A stretch of DNA of 64,000 nucleotides from Marinobacter gudaonensis (GCF_900115175.1 NZ_FOYV01000005.1:33619-97618); one strand, 5' to 3'; counted from the first letter of the stretch, positions 30,651 through 41,181 are shown. Numbers and translations are program-made. The notes: generated by a model from the sequence alone, not told the origin.

Positions 30651-31286
30651 TTGTCAGATCCAGATGCCTTGCCTGAAAACCCGACGCCTTCCACAGAGGA
30701 GGCGACACGGCTCCGGGAAACCGGGCATATCCGGGGCGCCCGTTGGTGTCCATCGCCGAATTTCGGGCCTCGCCCGGAAGGTACCGGCATTTCCCTTCTG
30801 GTGATTCACAACATCAGTCTGCCGCCCGGCCAGTTCGGCGGACCTGAAATCGAAGACTTCTTCTGCAATCGTCTTGACGCTTCGGCCCACCCGTTCTTCC
30901 AGACTATTGCCGGTGTCGAAGTATCCTCCCACCTGCTGATCCGTCGCGACGGGTCGGTCATCCAGTTTGTCAATCTGCATGACAGGGCCTGGCATGCGGG
31001 CCGGTCCAGCTTCGAGGGGCGGGAGGAGTGCAACGACTACTCCATCGGAATCGAGCTGGAGGGTACTGATCACATACCCTACACCGAGGCCCAGTATCGC
31101 CAGCTGGCCACCGTGGCCCGCGAGATCATGGCGGCCTGGCCTGAGATTACGCAAGCACGCATCACCGGCCACAGTGACATTGCGCCGGGCAGAAAGACCG
31201 ATCCGGGCCCTGCCTTTGACTGGTCACTTTTTCGAGCCATGGTGCATTCCGGGCGTGCTTCCGGGGAGGCGGCGGAATGGAGCTGA
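30651..31286 (+). CDS. ampD: 1,6-anhydro-N-acetylmuramyl-L-alanine amidase AmpD
   Basis: Cytosolic zinc amidase of peptidoglycan recycling; its loss induces ampC where present. The 211-residue protein has zinc ligands His53 (LVIHNISLPPG), His174 and Asp184 (GHSDIAPGRKTDPG) and catalytic Glu135 (IGIELEG). The RGARWCPSPNFGPRPEG block near residue 28 is diagnostic. The start is TTG or GTG-like and about 20 residues of N-terminal extension are less certain. It overlaps ampE by ten bases. Confidence 0.95.
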   Translation: MSDPDALPENPTPSTEEATRLRETGHIRGARWCPSPNFGPRPEGTGISLLVIHNISLPPGQFGGPEIEDFFCNRLDASAHPFFQTIAGVEVSSHLLIRRDGSVIQFVNLHDRAWHAGRSSFEGREECNDYSIGIELEGTDHIPYTEAQYRQLATVAREIMAAWPEITQARITGHSDIAPGRKTDPGPAFDWSLFRAMVHSGRASGEAAEWS

Positions 31287-32164
31287 TTGTGTTTCTCCTG
31301 GCTTACTCGGTGCGCAGGCGCCTCGACTCCCTTGACAGGCTTCATGGTGATGAGCTCTGGCGGCGCTGGTTCCACAACGGCCGCAAAGCCCGTGCAGGGC
31401 ATGAAGCGGATGTATACGCCGGCCTCGCCCTGGTTCTGCTGCCAGCGCTGATTCTGGGGCTTGCCGAGTATGTGCTGGTGGTGTCTGACTGGCGAATGGC
31501 GGCTTATCCGGCAGATTTCCTGATCCTTGTGCTGCTGATGGGCACACCCGGCTGGCGCCAGTTGTTGCGGGCCTATGCAGAGGCCTGGCAGCGGGGCGAC
31601 ATGCAGGCCGCGTGGCACCATATCAAAGACCGGCTGCCGGCGGCTGAGCGAGGCGCCGCCCTCTCGCCCGAAGCGATGCACCTGTCCCTGTCGAGGGCGC
31701 TGCTGGTGTCGGTGTTCCAAAGGTTTTTCCTGGTGGCGTTCTGGTACATGGTCGGAGGCGTGGCGCTGGCGGTGCTGGCACGGGGGCTGGTGGCACTGGC
31801 AGACCAATGGCCTCAGGCCGCAGCGCGGCCACGGTTTGCACGGATGGCGGAGTGGGCAGGCTGGATTCCTGCGCGGCTGCTGTCGGTGACCTTCGGTATT
31901 GCCGGCGACCTCGCCGGCTGGTTGCGGGAAATGGGTAAATCCTTGTCTGGCGTCAGGAGAAAAGCGGGCGACGTGCTCATGATTTCCGCCAGCGGGTCGT
32001 TAACCGGGTATGCGCTGGAACCGGACCGTTTCTCCCGGTTGCATCCGGAGGACTGGACGAGCTTCGGTGGTCGGAGCCTGGCAGCGCTGCGGGATCTCCT
32101 GAACCGGAGCATGCTGGTGTGGATCTGCACGCTCGCATTGTTGGTGATTTCGGGGGTCGTGTAA
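31277..32164 (+). CDS. ampE: Regulatory signalling modulator AmpE
   Basis: Inner-membrane protein of 295 residues encoded directly after ampD. It has MELIVFLLAYSVRRRLDSL at the start, several hydrophobic segments (about 49-68, 75-92, 145-170, final 20 residues), and the VFQRFFLVAFWYMVGGVALAVL region conserved in AmpE. It is proposed to sense or transport a cell-wall signal; its mechanism is not settled. The overlap with ampD suggests coupled translation. Confidence 0.92.
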   Translation: MELIVFLLAYSVRRRLDSLDRLHGDELWRRWFHNGRKARAGHEADVYAGLALVLLPALILGLAEYVLVVSDWRMAAYPADFLILVLLMGTPGWRQLLRAYAEAWQRGDMQAAWHHIKDRLPAAERGAALSPEAMHLSLSRALLVSVFQRFFLVAFWYMVGGVALAVLARGLVALADQWPQAAARPRFARMAEWAGWIPARLLSVTFGIAGDLAGWLREMGKSLSGVRRKAGDVLMISASGSLTGYALEPDRFSRLHPEDWTSFGGRSLAALRDLLNRSMLVWICTLALLVISGVV

Positions 32165-32206
32165 GCAAAATTTTTGAAAATATTACAGATTATCACCAAA
32201 TAAAGC

Positions 32207-32233
32207 TTAAGTTTTTACGACTTTAGGCGACAA
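32207..32233 (+). promoter_or_regulatory. Sigma-28 (FliA) type promoter for the chemoreceptor gene
   Basis: TTAAGTTT (32207-32214) and GGCGACAA (32226-32233) are separated by exactly 11 bases. The enteric FliA consensus is TAAAGTTT-N11-GCCGATAA, so the match is 7/8 and 6/8 with correct spacing. It lies about 75 bases before the GTG start of a methyl-accepting chemotaxis gene, the kind of gene FliA controls. Confidence 0.6.
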
Positions 32234-32307
32234 TAGAATAAAAGAAGAACGAGAACAGAAAAACCAGAATAAACGTTCCGTTGTTACCTGCCAGTACGAG
32301 GGTCGTT

Positions 32308-34338
32308 GTGAAGCAACTTATCAATCCCGCCATTGCCCTGATGAACCGTCTCCCGATGGTTTACAAGTTCAGCCTCATCAGCATTCTGTTCCTGCTACCG
32401 ATTGGCGCGCTGTCGTGGCTGGTTATCTCGGAGCTCAATCAGTCGGTTCAGACCATGAACCGCGGCGTTGAAGGCCTCGAGCAGTTGCAACAGGTGGACC
32501 GCCTGGTGGACGCAGCGATGGATTACCGCGATTACCGCTCACCCGCCATCATAAAGGATGAAGGTGCGATCCGGGCGGTGTCTGAAGAAGCCGCAGACGC
32601 GGTGGCGGCGGCCTTCGAGGCGCTGACGGCGGAGCCGCGTTCGTTCGATACCTCCGGCGCCTGGCTGGACCAGGTTGAGGCGCTGCGCAAGGACTGGGAG
32701 GCCCTGCGCGCCGATGATAATTATCAGGGCAGCTTCGATCCGCAGTTCAAGTACTACCAGGAGTTCGTCCAGAAGGCCCAGGCGCTGCTATCGGCCACGA
32801 TCGAGATTTCCGGCCTGAGCCAGGGGGCCTCCCGTGAGAATCAGTTGATCCTGGGCCTGGTGCGGGATTCGCTCCCTGCTGCCCGAACTGTTATCGGTCG
32901 GGCAAAATCCTATGGCATCTATGCGCTCGTGGAAGGACAGGTTGGCTACGCTCTCAGTGAGACCCTCAACGAGATCTATGACCAGTTGACCAACCGGAGT
33001 TCACTGCTGACCCCGGCGCTGTCAGTGGCCTCGGACGCGTCTCCCGCACTTGTTGCCAAAGCAGGCGATGCCCTGAACAAGGTGGATGAGAGCCTTATGG
33101 TGGTTCGAGACGAGCTGGATCAGAATGTGATCACGCCCATGCGCCTGGAAATGCCGTGGACCGAGTACGACAGCCTGATGTCGGCGCAGCTGGGCTACTA
33201 CGATGAGCTCAAACAAGCGGCTTTCGAAGTGGTTGAGACCAACCTTCGGGGCCGGCTCGACAGCGAGATCAACCAGCGCACGCTAATCCTGGTTGCGCTG
33301 GTGGCGGTGTTGCTGGTGGTGGTGTACCTGTACATCGGGTTCTTCATGTCGGTGCGCACCGCGATCAACCGGTTCAGCCAGGCGGCCCGCAGCGTGGCCG
33401 CCGGTGACATGACCACGCACATTCACCTGCGCAATCGTGACGAGCTGGGTGAGCTGACCACCGAGTTCAATAATATGACGGACCGCATTGCCGAGCTGAT
33501 TCGGTCGGTCAGTCGCACCACGGCGGACGTGGACCAGCAGGCTACACGGGTGAACGATACTGCCGCAGCCAACAGCGAGGCGGTTGCCCGGCAGATGGAA
33601 GAAAGCGGCCAGATCAACGAAGCCATGAACCAGATGGTGGATGCGGTGAATGAGGTAACTGAAAGCGCCCACCGGGTGGCCGACAGTGCCGGTAACGCCG
33701 AGCGCGACACCGAAACCGGTCGCGGAGTGGTCGCTGACACCGTGAAAACCATCAATCACCTGGCCACGGAAATTTCCGGTGCGGTGGAGGTTATCAACCG
33801 GGTAAGCAAGGACAGTGACAACATCAGTCAGGTGCTGGTCGAAATCAAGGCGATTGCCGAACAGACCAACCTGTTGGCGCTGAATGCGGCTATTGAGGCG
33901 GCCCGCGCGGGCGAACAAGGCCGGGGCTTCGCGGTGGTGGCCGATGAGGTACGTTCCCTGTCCCAGAGGACCCACAAGTCCACCGAAGAAATTGAGGGAA
34001 TGATTTCCAGGCTGCAGAGCGGCGTCAAGGATGCCGTCTCGGCCATGACCAACAGCCGGGATGTTACGGAAACGACGGTTCAGAAGTCCGGGGAAGTTAC
34101 CGAAGCCCTGGATCGCATTGCCAATGGCATTGCGGTGATTGTGGACATGAGCCACCAGATCGCCCAGGCGGCGGAGGAGCAGTCGGCGGTCGCCAGGAAC
34201 GTTAACGCCAACGTGGAGCAGATCGGCGAACTCGGCAAGAGCACCGCCGCCAATGCCGAGGAGACGCTCGCCTCCTCAAGGGAGATGTCGGAGCTGACGG
34301 CCTCGCTTCAGCGGCTGGTGGAAGCCTTCAAGGTCTGA
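32308..34338 (+). CDS. Methyl-accepting chemotaxis protein
   Basis: Transmembrane chemoreceptor of 676 residues. The N-terminal membrane helix (about 20-42) is followed by a helical periplasmic sensing region (about 45-320), a second membrane helix (about 325-348), a HAMP domain (about 350-400) and the cytoplasmic signalling domain. The hairpin tip reads [20 protein letters not shown] and [13 protein letters not shown], the region that binds CheA/CheW. No C-terminal methyltransferase-tethering pentapeptide is seen. The ligand is unknown. The GTG start at 32308 has GAGGG upstream; a TTG 27 bases earlier has no ribosome site. Confidence 0.92.
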   Translation: MKQLINPAIALMNRLPMVYKFSLISILFLLPIGALSWLVISELNQSVQTMNRGVEGLEQLQQVDRLVDAAMDYRDYRSPAIIKDEGAIRAVSEEAADAVAAAFEALTAEPRSFDTSGAWLDQVEALRKDWEALRADDNYQGSFDPQFKYYQEFVQKAQALLSATIEISGLSQGASRENQLILGLVRDSLPAARTVIGRAKSYGIYALVEGQVGYALSETLNEIYDQLTNRSSLLTPALSVASDASPALVAKAGDALNKVDESLMVVRDELDQNVITPMRLEMPWTEYDSLMSAQLGYYDELKQAAFEVVETNLRGRLDSEINQRTLILVALVAVLLVVVYLYIGFFMSVRTAINRFSQAARSVAAGDMTTHIHLRNRDELGELTTEFNNMTDRIAELIRSVSRTTADVDQQATRVNDTAAANSEAVARQMEESGQINEAMNQMVDAVNEVTESAHRVADSAGNAERDTETGRGVVADTVKTINHLATEISGAVEVINRVSKDSDNISQVLVEIKAIAEQTNLLALNAAIEAARAGEQGRGFAVVADEVRSLSQRTHKSTEEIEGMISRLQSGVKDAVSAMTNSRDVTETTVQKSGEVTEALDRIANGIAVIVDMSHQIAQAAEEQSAVARNVNANVEQIGELGKSTAANAEETLASSREMSELTASLQRLVEAFKV

Positions 34339-34366
34339 GCCAAGAGCGCGCGGTTACAGACGCCCG

Positions 34367-34397
34367 AAATCCGGCCCCTAGAGGCCGGATTTTTTTT
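34367..34397. terminator. Bidirectional terminator between chemoreceptor and adenosyltransferase genes
   Basis: AAATCCGGCC pairs with GGCCGGATTT over a six-base loop, followed by eight T on the plus strand. It overlaps the 3' end of the convergent adenosyltransferase gene. Confidence 0.85.
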
Positions 34398-34935
34398 GTT
34401 CCCAGAGAATCTCTTCGCCGCCATTCCGGCGGGCCAGAACCCGGGCGATGACGAACAGAAGGTCTGACAGCCGATTGAGGTAGTGCCGCGAGGCCGTGTT
34501 GATGGAGTCTTCGTGGCCGAGGGCAACCACAACACGCTCGGCCCTCCGGCACACGGCCCGGGCCAGATGGCACTGGGCGGCGGCGGGACTGCCGCCGGGC
34601 AGCACAAAGTTCTTCAGGGGCGGCAGGTCTTCATTGTGCCGATCCAGGGTGCTCTCCAGCCATTCGATATGGTCGTCGCCGATCACCCGGCTGCCGGGAA
34701 TGGCGAATTCGCCGCCCAGGTCGAACAGGTGGTGCTGGATCCGGCGCAGGCTATCCACGAACTCATCGTCGCTGTCGAGGGTTTCGATCAGCAGGCCGAT
34801 GTGGCAGTTGAGTTCGTCAGCGGTGCCCATGGCTTCTACCCGTTGGGCGTTCTTGGCAATGCGGTTGCCGTCCGCCAGGCCAGTGGATCCGTCGTCTCCG
34901 GTGCGGGTGTATATCTTGGAAAGGCGATTGCCCAT
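34378..34935 (-). CDS. Cob(I)yrinic acid a,c-diamide adenosyltransferase, PduO type
   Basis: Transfers the adenosyl group of ATP to cob(I)alamin. The 185-residue protein starts MGNRLSKIYTRTGDDGSTGLADG, the ATP-binding signature of PduO-type ATRs, and keeps NFVLPGGSPAAAQCHLARAVCRRAER near residue 120, also diagnostic. The start at 34935 is chosen because AGGAG lies just upstream and it falls after the panE stop; a frame six codons longer overlaps panE. No other cobalamin genes are in the window. Confidence 0.94.
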   Translation of the reverse strand: MGNRLSKIYTRTGDDGSTGLADGNRIAKNAQRVEAMGTADELNCHIGLLIETLDSDDEFVDSLRRIQHHLFDLGGEFAIPGSRVIGDDHIEWLESTLDRHNEDLPPLKNFVLPGGSPAAAQCHLARAVCRRAERVVVALGHEDSINTASRHYLNRLSDLLFVIARVLARRNGGEEILWEQKKSGL

Positions 34936-34949
34936 GTATCTGCTCCTGA

Positions 34950-35843
34950 TCAATGTGGCGACAGTTGTTGTACCTGTTCGGTCAGCATCTGGTTCACCGG
35001 TGTCGCGATTCCCAGTTCCTTGCCCCGCCGGACCAGGTAGCCGTTGATGAAGTCAATCTCTGTGGTACGGCCCCGAAGCACATCGGCCCGCATCGACGAG
35101 GTGTTGTGAGCCGTTTTTCGGGCGACATCCTCGATGCGTTGGCGGAGGGTTTCCGGTGCGGTGGCTTTCTGGCCTGCGGCTGCCATTACCGCAGACAGCT
35201 CCTCACACAGGCCATCGATGGTCTCGCGATACAGGTGAGTCGTCAGTATCTCGCCATTGGGGCAATCCAGAATCGCCGTGTAGGGATTGATGCCCGCGTT
35301 CACCACCAGCTTTTGCCAGAGCCGGGACAGAATGTCGGGCTCCTGATGAAGCGTGAGGCCACTTTCAGCAAGTTGGGACGCTGCCCGCTCAACCACCTGG
35401 TCTGCCGCCTTTGTCATGGGCCCGATCCAGGTTTCGCCAGCGCCGGCGTGCACCAGCAGGTCTGTGTCGGGGCGATTGGCACCTTCGGTGGTGGTGGCAG
35501 CAAGTATGGGGCGTTCCGGCCACCGTTGGGCCACGGCCTGCTGGCTGCCGAGGCCGTTCTGGAACAACAGGATGGGGGTGGTTTCCGGAATCCGGTCGAT
35601 CACGCAGGTGAGAGCGTCCAGGGTGTCGCCGGCCTTGGTGGTAACCAGAACCAGATCGGGTAGGTCGCCGGCGCCGAGCCAGGGGACCTGAATGCCGGTT
35701 TCCGGCCCGGTTACGGGCCGGAAACGGTAGCGGGTATCGGCGCCGGGCGGCTGCCCGGGACGGGCAAGGAATACCGCCTGGCCTGCGGGCAATCTTGCCG
35801 CCCAGAGCCGGCCCAGAGCGCCGGCGCCGAGGATCCCGATCAT
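34950..35843 (-). CDS. panE: 2-dehydropantoate 2-reductase (ketopantoate reductase)
   Basis: NADPH-dependent reduction of ketopantoate in pantothenate synthesis. The 297-residue protein begins with a Rossmann motif MIGILGAGALGRLWAARL. It has the catalytic Lys region RLWQKLVVNAGINPYTAI (about residue 177), and the C-terminal SSMRADVLRGRTTEIDFINGYLVRRG block that defines the family. It lies six bases downstream of valS on the same strand. Confidence 0.93.
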   Translation of the reverse strand: MIGILGAGALGRLWAARLPAGQAVFLARPGQPPGADTRYRFRPVTGPETGIQVPWLGAGDLPDLVLVTTKAGDTLDALTCVIDRIPETTPILLFQNGLGSQQAVAQRWPERPILAATTTEGANRPDTDLLVHAGAGETWIGPMTKAADQVVERAASQLAESGLTLHQEPDILSRLWQKLVVNAGINPYTAILDCPNGEILTTHLYRETIDGLCEELSAVMAAAGQKATAPETLRQRIEDVARKTAHNTSSMRADVLRGRTTEIDFINGYLVRRGKELGIATPVNQMLTEQVQQLSPH

Positions 35844-35848
35844 GGCGG

Positions 35849-38701
35849 TTACATGGCCTCGATGTCGGCCCTTTGCTGGCTCAGGCGGGCCTGGCTGCTC
35901 TGGGCGTCCCGGAGTTTTTCCTGCTCCTTTTCAACCACGTCGGCCGGGGCGTTGGCGGTGAACTTCTCGTTACCCAGCTTGCCTTCCAGGCGGCCGATTT
36001 CCTTCTGCAGGCGCTCCAGTTCCTTGTCCAGGCGCTTGAGCTCGGCGTCCTTGTCGATCAGGCCGGCCATGGGCACCAGCACTTCCATCTCGCCCACCAG
36101 CTGGGTGGCCGACATGGGGGCCTTGCCGCCATCGAACCACTCCAGGCTCTCGAGCTTGGCCAGGGAGATCAGGAACTGGCGGTTGTCGTTCATCCGCCGC
36201 TGGTCCTCCGCGTCTTTGCCCCGCAGCAGCACCGGAATCTTTTTCGCCGGAGAGATATTCATCTCGCCCCGGATGTTACGAACCGCCACGATCACGCCCT
36301 TGAGCCACTCGATGTCGGCGGTAACGCTGGCGTCCTGTTTGCTTTCATCCGGCTGCGGGAACGGCTGCAGCATGATGCTGTCGCCGGCCTTGCCAGCCAG
36401 GGGCGCGATCCGTTGCCAGATTTCTTCGGTGATGAAGGGCATGATCGGGTGTGCCAGTCGCAACACCGCTTCGAGTACCCGAACCAGAGTGCGACGGGTG
36501 CCACGCTTGGCTTCGGCGCTGGCGCTGTCGTCGTTCAGCGCCGGCTTGGACAGCTCCAGGTACCAGTCGCAGTACTCGTTCCAGATGAACTCGTACAGGG
36601 CGTAGGCGGCCAGATCGAAACGATACTGGTCCAGATGGCGAATGACCTGCTGCTCGCAGTTCTGCAGCTCACTGATAATCCAGCGGTCGGCCAGGGAAAG
36701 CTCCACCGGCTCGTCATTAACGCCGCAGTCCTCGCCTTCGGTGTTCATGAGCACATAACGGGCGGCGTTCCACAGCTTGTTGCAGAAATTGCGATAGCCC
36801 TCAAGGCGCTTCATGTCCCAGTTGATGTCACGGCCGGTAGTGGCCATGGCCGCCAGGGTGAACCGGAGGGCGTCGGTGCCGTGGGCTGCAATGCCCTCGG
36901 GGAACTCTTTCTTGGTGCGCTTGCCGATCTTCTCTGCCAGCTTGGGCTGCATCAGGTTGCCGGTGCGCTTCTCCAGCAGGTCGTCCAAACTGATGCCGTC
37001 AATCATGTCCAGCGGATCAATAACGTTGCCCTTGGACTTGGACATCTTGTCGCCGTGCTCGTCCCGGATCAGGCCGGTGACGTACACGGTGTGGAAGGGC
37101 ACCTGGGGTGTGCCGTCTTCGTTTTTCATGAAGTGCATGGTCATCATGATCATCCGGGCAACCCAGAAGAAGATGATGTCGAAGCCGGTGACCAGCACAT
37201 CGGTCGGGTGGAAGGTTTTCAGGCGCTCGGTAATCTCCGGCCATCCCAAGGTTCCGAAGGTCCAGAGGGCTGAGCTGAACCAGGTATCCAGAACGTCTTC
37301 GTCCTGCTCCAGGGCAACGTCCGCGGCCAGATTATGCTTCTGGCGCACTTCTTCCTCGCTGCGACCCACGTAGATGTTGCCGTCGGCGTCGTACCAGGCC
37401 GGAATCCGGTGGCCCCACCACAGTTGACGGGAGATACACCAGTCCTGGATGTCCCGCATCCAGGCAAAGTACATGTTCTCGTACTGCTTGGGCACGAACT
37501 GGATACGGCCATCTTCGACGGCCTCGATGGCGGGCTTGGCTAGGGTCTTGGCGTCGGCGAACCACTGGTCGGTCAGCATGGGCTCGATGATCAGGCCAGA
37601 GCGATCACCCCGGGGAACGCTGAGCACATGGTCTTCGATGTTCTCCACCAGGCCCTCGGCTTCCATGTCGGCCACGATCTGCTTGCGGGCGGCCTCGCGG
37701 GTCAGGCCGGCGTAGGCGTCGGGCAGGGTGCCATCAAGCTCGGTGTTTTCGGTGCCGTCGGCGTTGAACACTTCGGCCACGGCGCGGATGTTGGCATCCT
37801 GGGTCATGACGTTAATCATGGGCAGGTTGTTGCGCTTGCCCACGGCGTAGTCGTTGAAGTCATGGGCCGGCGTGATCTTCACACAGCCGGAACCTTTCTC
37901 GGGATCGGCATGGTGGTCGGCCACGATGGGAATGCGGCGGTTCACCAGCGGCAGCATTACGTGCTTGCCGATCAGGTGCTGGTAGCGTTCGTCGTCCGGG
38001 TGAACGGCCACGGCGGTGTCGCCCAGCATGGTTTCCGGGCGGGTGGTTGCCACCACCAGGTAATCCTTGCCGTCTTTGGTCTGCACGCCGTCAGCCAGCG
38101 GGTAGCGCAGATGCCAGAAAAAGCCTTTCTCTTCCTTGTTTTCCACTTCCAGGTCGGAAATGGCGGTGTGCAGTTTCGGGTCCCAGTTCACCAGGCGCTT
38201 GCCGCGATAGACCAGGCCCTCGTCGTACAGGCGGATGAACACTTCCTGAACGGCCTTGTAGAAGCCGTCGTCCATGGTGAAGCGTTCGTTGTCCCAGTCC
38301 ACGGAGTTGCCGAGGCGGCGGATCTGGCGGGTGATGGTGCCGCCGGAGTGTTCTTTCCAGTCCCAGATGCGCTTGATGAACTCTTCCCGCCCCAGGTCGT
38401 GGCGGGTCTTGTCTTCTTCAGCGGCCAGTTTGCGCTCGACCACCATCTGGGTGGCGATGCCGGCGTGGTCGGTACCAACGGTCCACAACGCGTTGCGGCC
38501 CTGCATGCGCTTGAAGCGGGTGAGGGTATCCATGATGGTGTGCTGGAACGCGTGGCCCATGTGCAGGCTGCCGGTGACGTTGGGCGGCGGGATGGCGATG
38601 CTGTAGGACTCACCTTCGCCGCTGGGACGGAAGTAACCTTTGGACTCCCAGTTTTCGTACCACTGGCGCTCGATGTTTTCTGGCTGGTAGGTTTTTTCCA
38701 T
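35849..38701 (-). CDS. valS: Valyl-tRNA synthetase
   Basis: Charges tRNA-Val with editing of threonine. The 950-residue protein has the HIGH-type motif [18 protein letters not shown] (about residues 38-55), an editing domain (about 190-330), the KMSKS motif in [13 protein letters not shown] (about 553), an anticodon-binding domain and a C-terminal coiled coil (about 880-945). Length is typical. The order pepA-holC-valS on one strand is conserved in gammaproteobacteria; here a structured repeat lies between holC and valS. Confidence 0.98.
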   Translation of the reverse strand: MEKTYQPENIERQWYENWESKGYFRPSGEGESYSIAIPPPNVTGSLHMGHAFQHTIMDTLTRFKRMQGRNALWTVGTDHAGIATQMVVERKLAAEEDKTRHDLGREEFIKRIWDWKEHSGGTITRQIRRLGNSVDWDNERFTMDDGFYKAVQEVFIRLYDEGLVYRGKRLVNWDPKLHTAISDLEVENKEEKGFFWHLRYPLADGVQTKDGKDYLVVATTRPETMLGDTAVAVHPDDERYQHLIGKHVMLPLVNRRIPIVADHHADPEKGSGCVKITPAHDFNDYAVGKRNNLPMINVMTQDANIRAVAEVFNADGTENTELDGTLPDAYAGLTREAARKQIVADMEAEGLVENIEDHVLSVPRGDRSGLIIEPMLTDQWFADAKTLAKPAIEAVEDGRIQFVPKQYENMYFAWMRDIQDWCISRQLWWGHRIPAWYDADGNIYVGRSEEEVRQKHNLAADVALEQDEDVLDTWFSSALWTFGTLGWPEITERLKTFHPTDVLVTGFDIIFFWVARMIMMTMHFMKNEDGTPQVPFHTVYVTGLIRDEHGDKMSKSKGNVIDPLDMIDGISLDDLLEKRTGNLMQPKLAEKIGKRTKKEFPEGIAAHGTDALRFTLAAMATTGRDINWDMKRLEGYRNFCNKLWNAARYVLMNTEGEDCGVNDEPVELSLADRWIISELQNCEQQVIRHLDQYRFDLAAYALYEFIWNEYCDWYLELSKPALNDDSASAEAKRGTRRTLVRVLEAVLRLAHPIMPFITEEIWQRIAPLAGKAGDSIMLQPFPQPDESKQDASVTADIEWLKGVIVAVRNIRGEMNISPAKKIPVLLRGKDAEDQRRMNDNRQFLISLAKLESLEWFDGGKAPMSATQLVGEMEVLVPMAGLIDKDAELKRLDKELERLQKEIGRLEGKLGNEKFTANAPADVVEKEQEKLRDAQSSQARLSQQRADIEAM

Positions 38702-38818
38702 GGGGTTCTGCAGTGACCGTTGGTTGATTCACAAGGGAAAATTGAGACGCTCGATTATACATGGTCGCCGGTGATGCGGCGAACCCCTGTGATTTCCCAG
38801 CCTGCAACCTGGGAGGCT

Positions 38819-38928
38819 TGCAGAGTTAGGACAGGCTTTCCAAAAACCGCTACGAGCACATCCATGTGCGCTTCTCTCAGGCCGTCCCTGGCCTTCGAGA
38901 TTTTTGGAAAGCCTGTCCCAACTCTGCA
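38819..38928 (-). repeat. Three-way-junction repeat element, copy 2
   Basis: A 110-base element. Arms 38819-38846 and 38901-38928 are inverted repeats matching at 27 of 28 positions. The 54-base core is the reverse complement of the copy 1 core; the first 27 core bases, including hairpin GCACAT/ATGTGC, are identical. The second hairpin is weaker here (AGGCC/GGCCT). The outer arms differ from copy 1 at several positions, but each change is matched in the opposite arm. It lies between holC and valS, 14 bases from the holC stop. Confidence 0.85.
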
Positions 38929-38942
38929 GATCGGATTAGGTG

Positions 38943-39464
38943 CTATTCGCCCCGGAGTTTTCTCTGGTCATGCACCCGCGGTTCAATCCCCAATGCCCGT
39001 AACTGCTTGAAATGCGAACGGGCCTGGTTCAGGGCATGGGGATCGTTATGGGCAACCAGGGCCAGCCGCTTGAACCGATCCGCATCCGCGGGCAGCGTTG
39101 CCGAAAGAATGATCACGGTATCCCAGTCTTCAGCCACCGGCGGGCACAGCAGGATGCCGACGGGATCGGTGCAGGTGGTGGCGGAATCGGGAACAACGCT
39201 ATGAGGGATGAACGCGTCCGGGCTGAAGTTCCAGAGCAGGTCGTCCAGCTCGTCTGCGTGTTGCATGGTATCGCACACGATGCACACGCGGTCCCCCTGC
39301 TGCCAGGCTTTGTCCACGAGCTTGGCGGCGTGGAGGTTGCGGGCTGCGGGCGTGTTCTGGGCGAGGATGTGGAACCAGTAGCGTTGGTTCCGGTCCTCCT
39401 GCCCGGAAGAACCGGCAGCAGGGCTGCCGGGTTCCGGAGAGGGCGGCGGGTTGTTATCCGGCAT
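38943..39464 (-). CDS. holC: DNA polymerase III chi subunit
   Basis: Chi binds psi of the clamp loader and SSB, linking replisome and single-stranded DNA. The 173-residue protein contains the HolC core from RYWFHILAQNTPAARNLHAAKLVDKAWQQGDRVCI (read in parts, from about residue 28) through the LWNFSPDAFIPHSVV block (about 78-92). The first 26 residues are an extra Pro/Ser/Gly-rich segment not present in the E. coli protein of 147 residues; a later start is not obvious because no Met or good ribosome site occurs there. It overlaps the pepA 3' end by 11 bases. Confidence 0.88.
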   Translation of the reverse strand: MPDNNPPPSPEPGSPAAGSSGQEDRNQRYWFHILAQNTPAARNLHAAKLVDKAWQQGDRVCIVCDTMQHADELDDLLWNFSPDAFIPHSVVPDSATTCTDPVGILLCPPVAEDWDTVIILSATLPADADRFKRLALVAHNDPHALNQARSHFKQLRALGIEPRVHDQRKLRGE

Positions 39465-40944
39465 GGGACATCAGGTAGTCGACCAGCAGGGGCACCGGGC
39501 GGCCGGAGGAGCCTTTGGCCTTGCCGGAGTGCCAGGCGGTGCCGGCGATGTCCAGATGCGCCCAGCGGTAGTCCTTGGCAAATCGCGACAGGAAGCAGGC
39601 CGCGGTGATGGTGCCTGCGGGCCGGCCGCCGATATTGGCCATATCGGCAAAGTTGCTGTCGAGTTGGCTCTGGTATTCGTCCCACAGCGGCAGACGCCAG
39701 GCGCGGTCACCGGCGCGCTCGCCAGCAGCCAGCAGTTCGTTGGCCAGCTCGTCGTTGTTGGCGAGCAGGCCGGTGGCATGGTTGCCCAAGGCAATGATGC
39801 AGGCACCGGTGAGCGTGGCCAGATCAATGACAGCCGCCGGGTCGAATTTCTTCACGTAGGTAAGGGCGTCGCACAGTACCAGTCGGCCCTCGGCGTCGGT
39901 GTTGAGAATCTCGACCGTCATGCCGGAGAGGGTGGTGACAATGTCCCCCGGGCGGGAGGCGCCGCCATCCGGCATATTTTCGGCGGCCGCGATCACCGCC
40001 ACCACGTTGATCTTCGGTTTGGTTTCAGCCAGCACTTTCATGGCCCCGAAGACGCTGGCGGAGCCGCCCATGTCGTATTTCATTTCGTCCATGGCTTCGC
40101 CGGGCTTCAGGCTGATGCCGCCGGTGTCGAAGGTGATGCCTTTGCCAACCAGTACGTGGGGTTTGTCCTTGGGCTTGCCGCCACGGTACTCCATCACGAT
40201 CAGCCGGGGCGGCTGGGTGCTGCCCTTGCCGACGGCCAGGATGGTGTTCATGCCCAGCTTTTCCATCTGCTTTTCATCAAGCACTTCGGTCTTGATGGAG
40301 TCGTAGTCTTTGGCCATTTTCCGGGCCTGCTCGGCCAGCCATTCCGGGTGGCAGACGTTGGGCGGGGTGTTGCCCAGATCGCGGGTGAAATTCATGCCCC
40401 GGCCGGTGGCCAGGCCGAGGTTGAAGGCATCCTTCAGCGCCTTGCCGGCGCCGGAGGCCGCAACAACCACTTTGTTCAGCTTGCGTGCCGCCGGCTTTTC
40501 ACTTTTGAACTCGCTGAACGAGTACAACTGGTCTTCCAGTACCCGGCCGATGAGGTTCAGGCGGGCCGCCTCTGAGCTCACGGCGTCCTCGCCAGTAACC
40601 GAAGTGTCGGTCAGGGCAATCAACGCGCTCTTGGAGGGGCCATCCTTGAGAGCGCCCATCATGGCGATCAGCGCCTTTCGATAGTTAGCCGGAGTACGGT
40701 CGTTGTCCTTCCCGGTGCCCAGCACCAACAGGCGGCTCCAGGGCTGATCCTTCAGGGGAATCGTCACCGTACTGGTGTTTTTGCCGGACAGGTCGCCGGC
40801 TTTCTCAAACGCTTTGATCAGCCCACCCAGGGCTTCGTCGGCCTGCACAGTCGATTCTGGCCAGGAGCCTTTCTCGGGCAAGCCGACCACAAGGCAGTCG
40901 GCTTTGGTGCTGACAATGGCTTTACTGCTCAGGCTGAAATTCAT
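39454..40944 (-). CDS. pepA: Leucyl aminopeptidase PepA
   Basis: Hexameric di-zinc M17 aminopeptidase; in E. coli it is also a DNA-binding protein in Xer recombination. The 496-residue protein has a variable N-terminal domain and the catalytic domain with VGKGITFDTGGISLKP (metal-binding Lys/Asp region, about 262-277). The signature NTDAEGRLVL (about 343-352) is also present. It is divergent from lptF, the usual arrangement. Confidence 0.96.
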   Translation of the reverse strand: MNFSLSSKAIVSTKADCLVVGLPEKGSWPESTVQADEALGGLIKAFEKAGDLSGKNTSTVTIPLKDQPWSRLLVLGTGKDNDRTPANYRKALIAMMGALKDGPSKSALIALTDTSVTGEDAVSSEAARLNLIGRVLEDQLYSFSEFKSEKPAARKLNKVVVAASGAGKALKDAFNLGLATGRGMNFTRDLGNTPPNVCHPEWLAEQARKMAKDYDSIKTEVLDEKQMEKLGMNTILAVGKGSTQPPRLIVMEYRGGKPKDKPHVLVGKGITFDTGGISLKPGEAMDEMKYDMGGSASVFGAMKVLAETKPKINVVAVIAAAENMPDGGASRPGDIVTTLSGMTVEILNTDAEGRLVLCDALTYVKKFDPAAVIDLATLTGACIIALGNHATGLLANNDELANELLAAGERAGDRAWRLPLWDEYQSQLDSNFADMANIGGRPAGTITAACFLSRFAKDYRWAHLDIAGTAWHSGKAKGSSGRPVPLLVDYLMSHAG

Positions 40945-41181
40945 GGCAACTCCTGTTGGTTGTTCTGTCGACGCTCCGCCGCTGGCGGAATCGTTAGGGA
41001 ATCTGATCTAGTCTAGCATTGGGGCTGGCGGGAACATTATCAAGCGATCGGGGCGGTGCCAACGCCCGGTCCGGGTGGTCTGACGTGCCCAACGCTCTGT
41101 CATTCGGCTACAAGGTTACATAGAATACGCGCTGTTCCCGGTAGCCATCACATTGCAACGCCCACGGCCAGAGAGTCCGAC

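Noticed and set aside
35795..37273. A 492-codon plus-strand open frame over valS
   Set aside because: Shadow of valS, which has all class I synthetase motifs on the minus strand.
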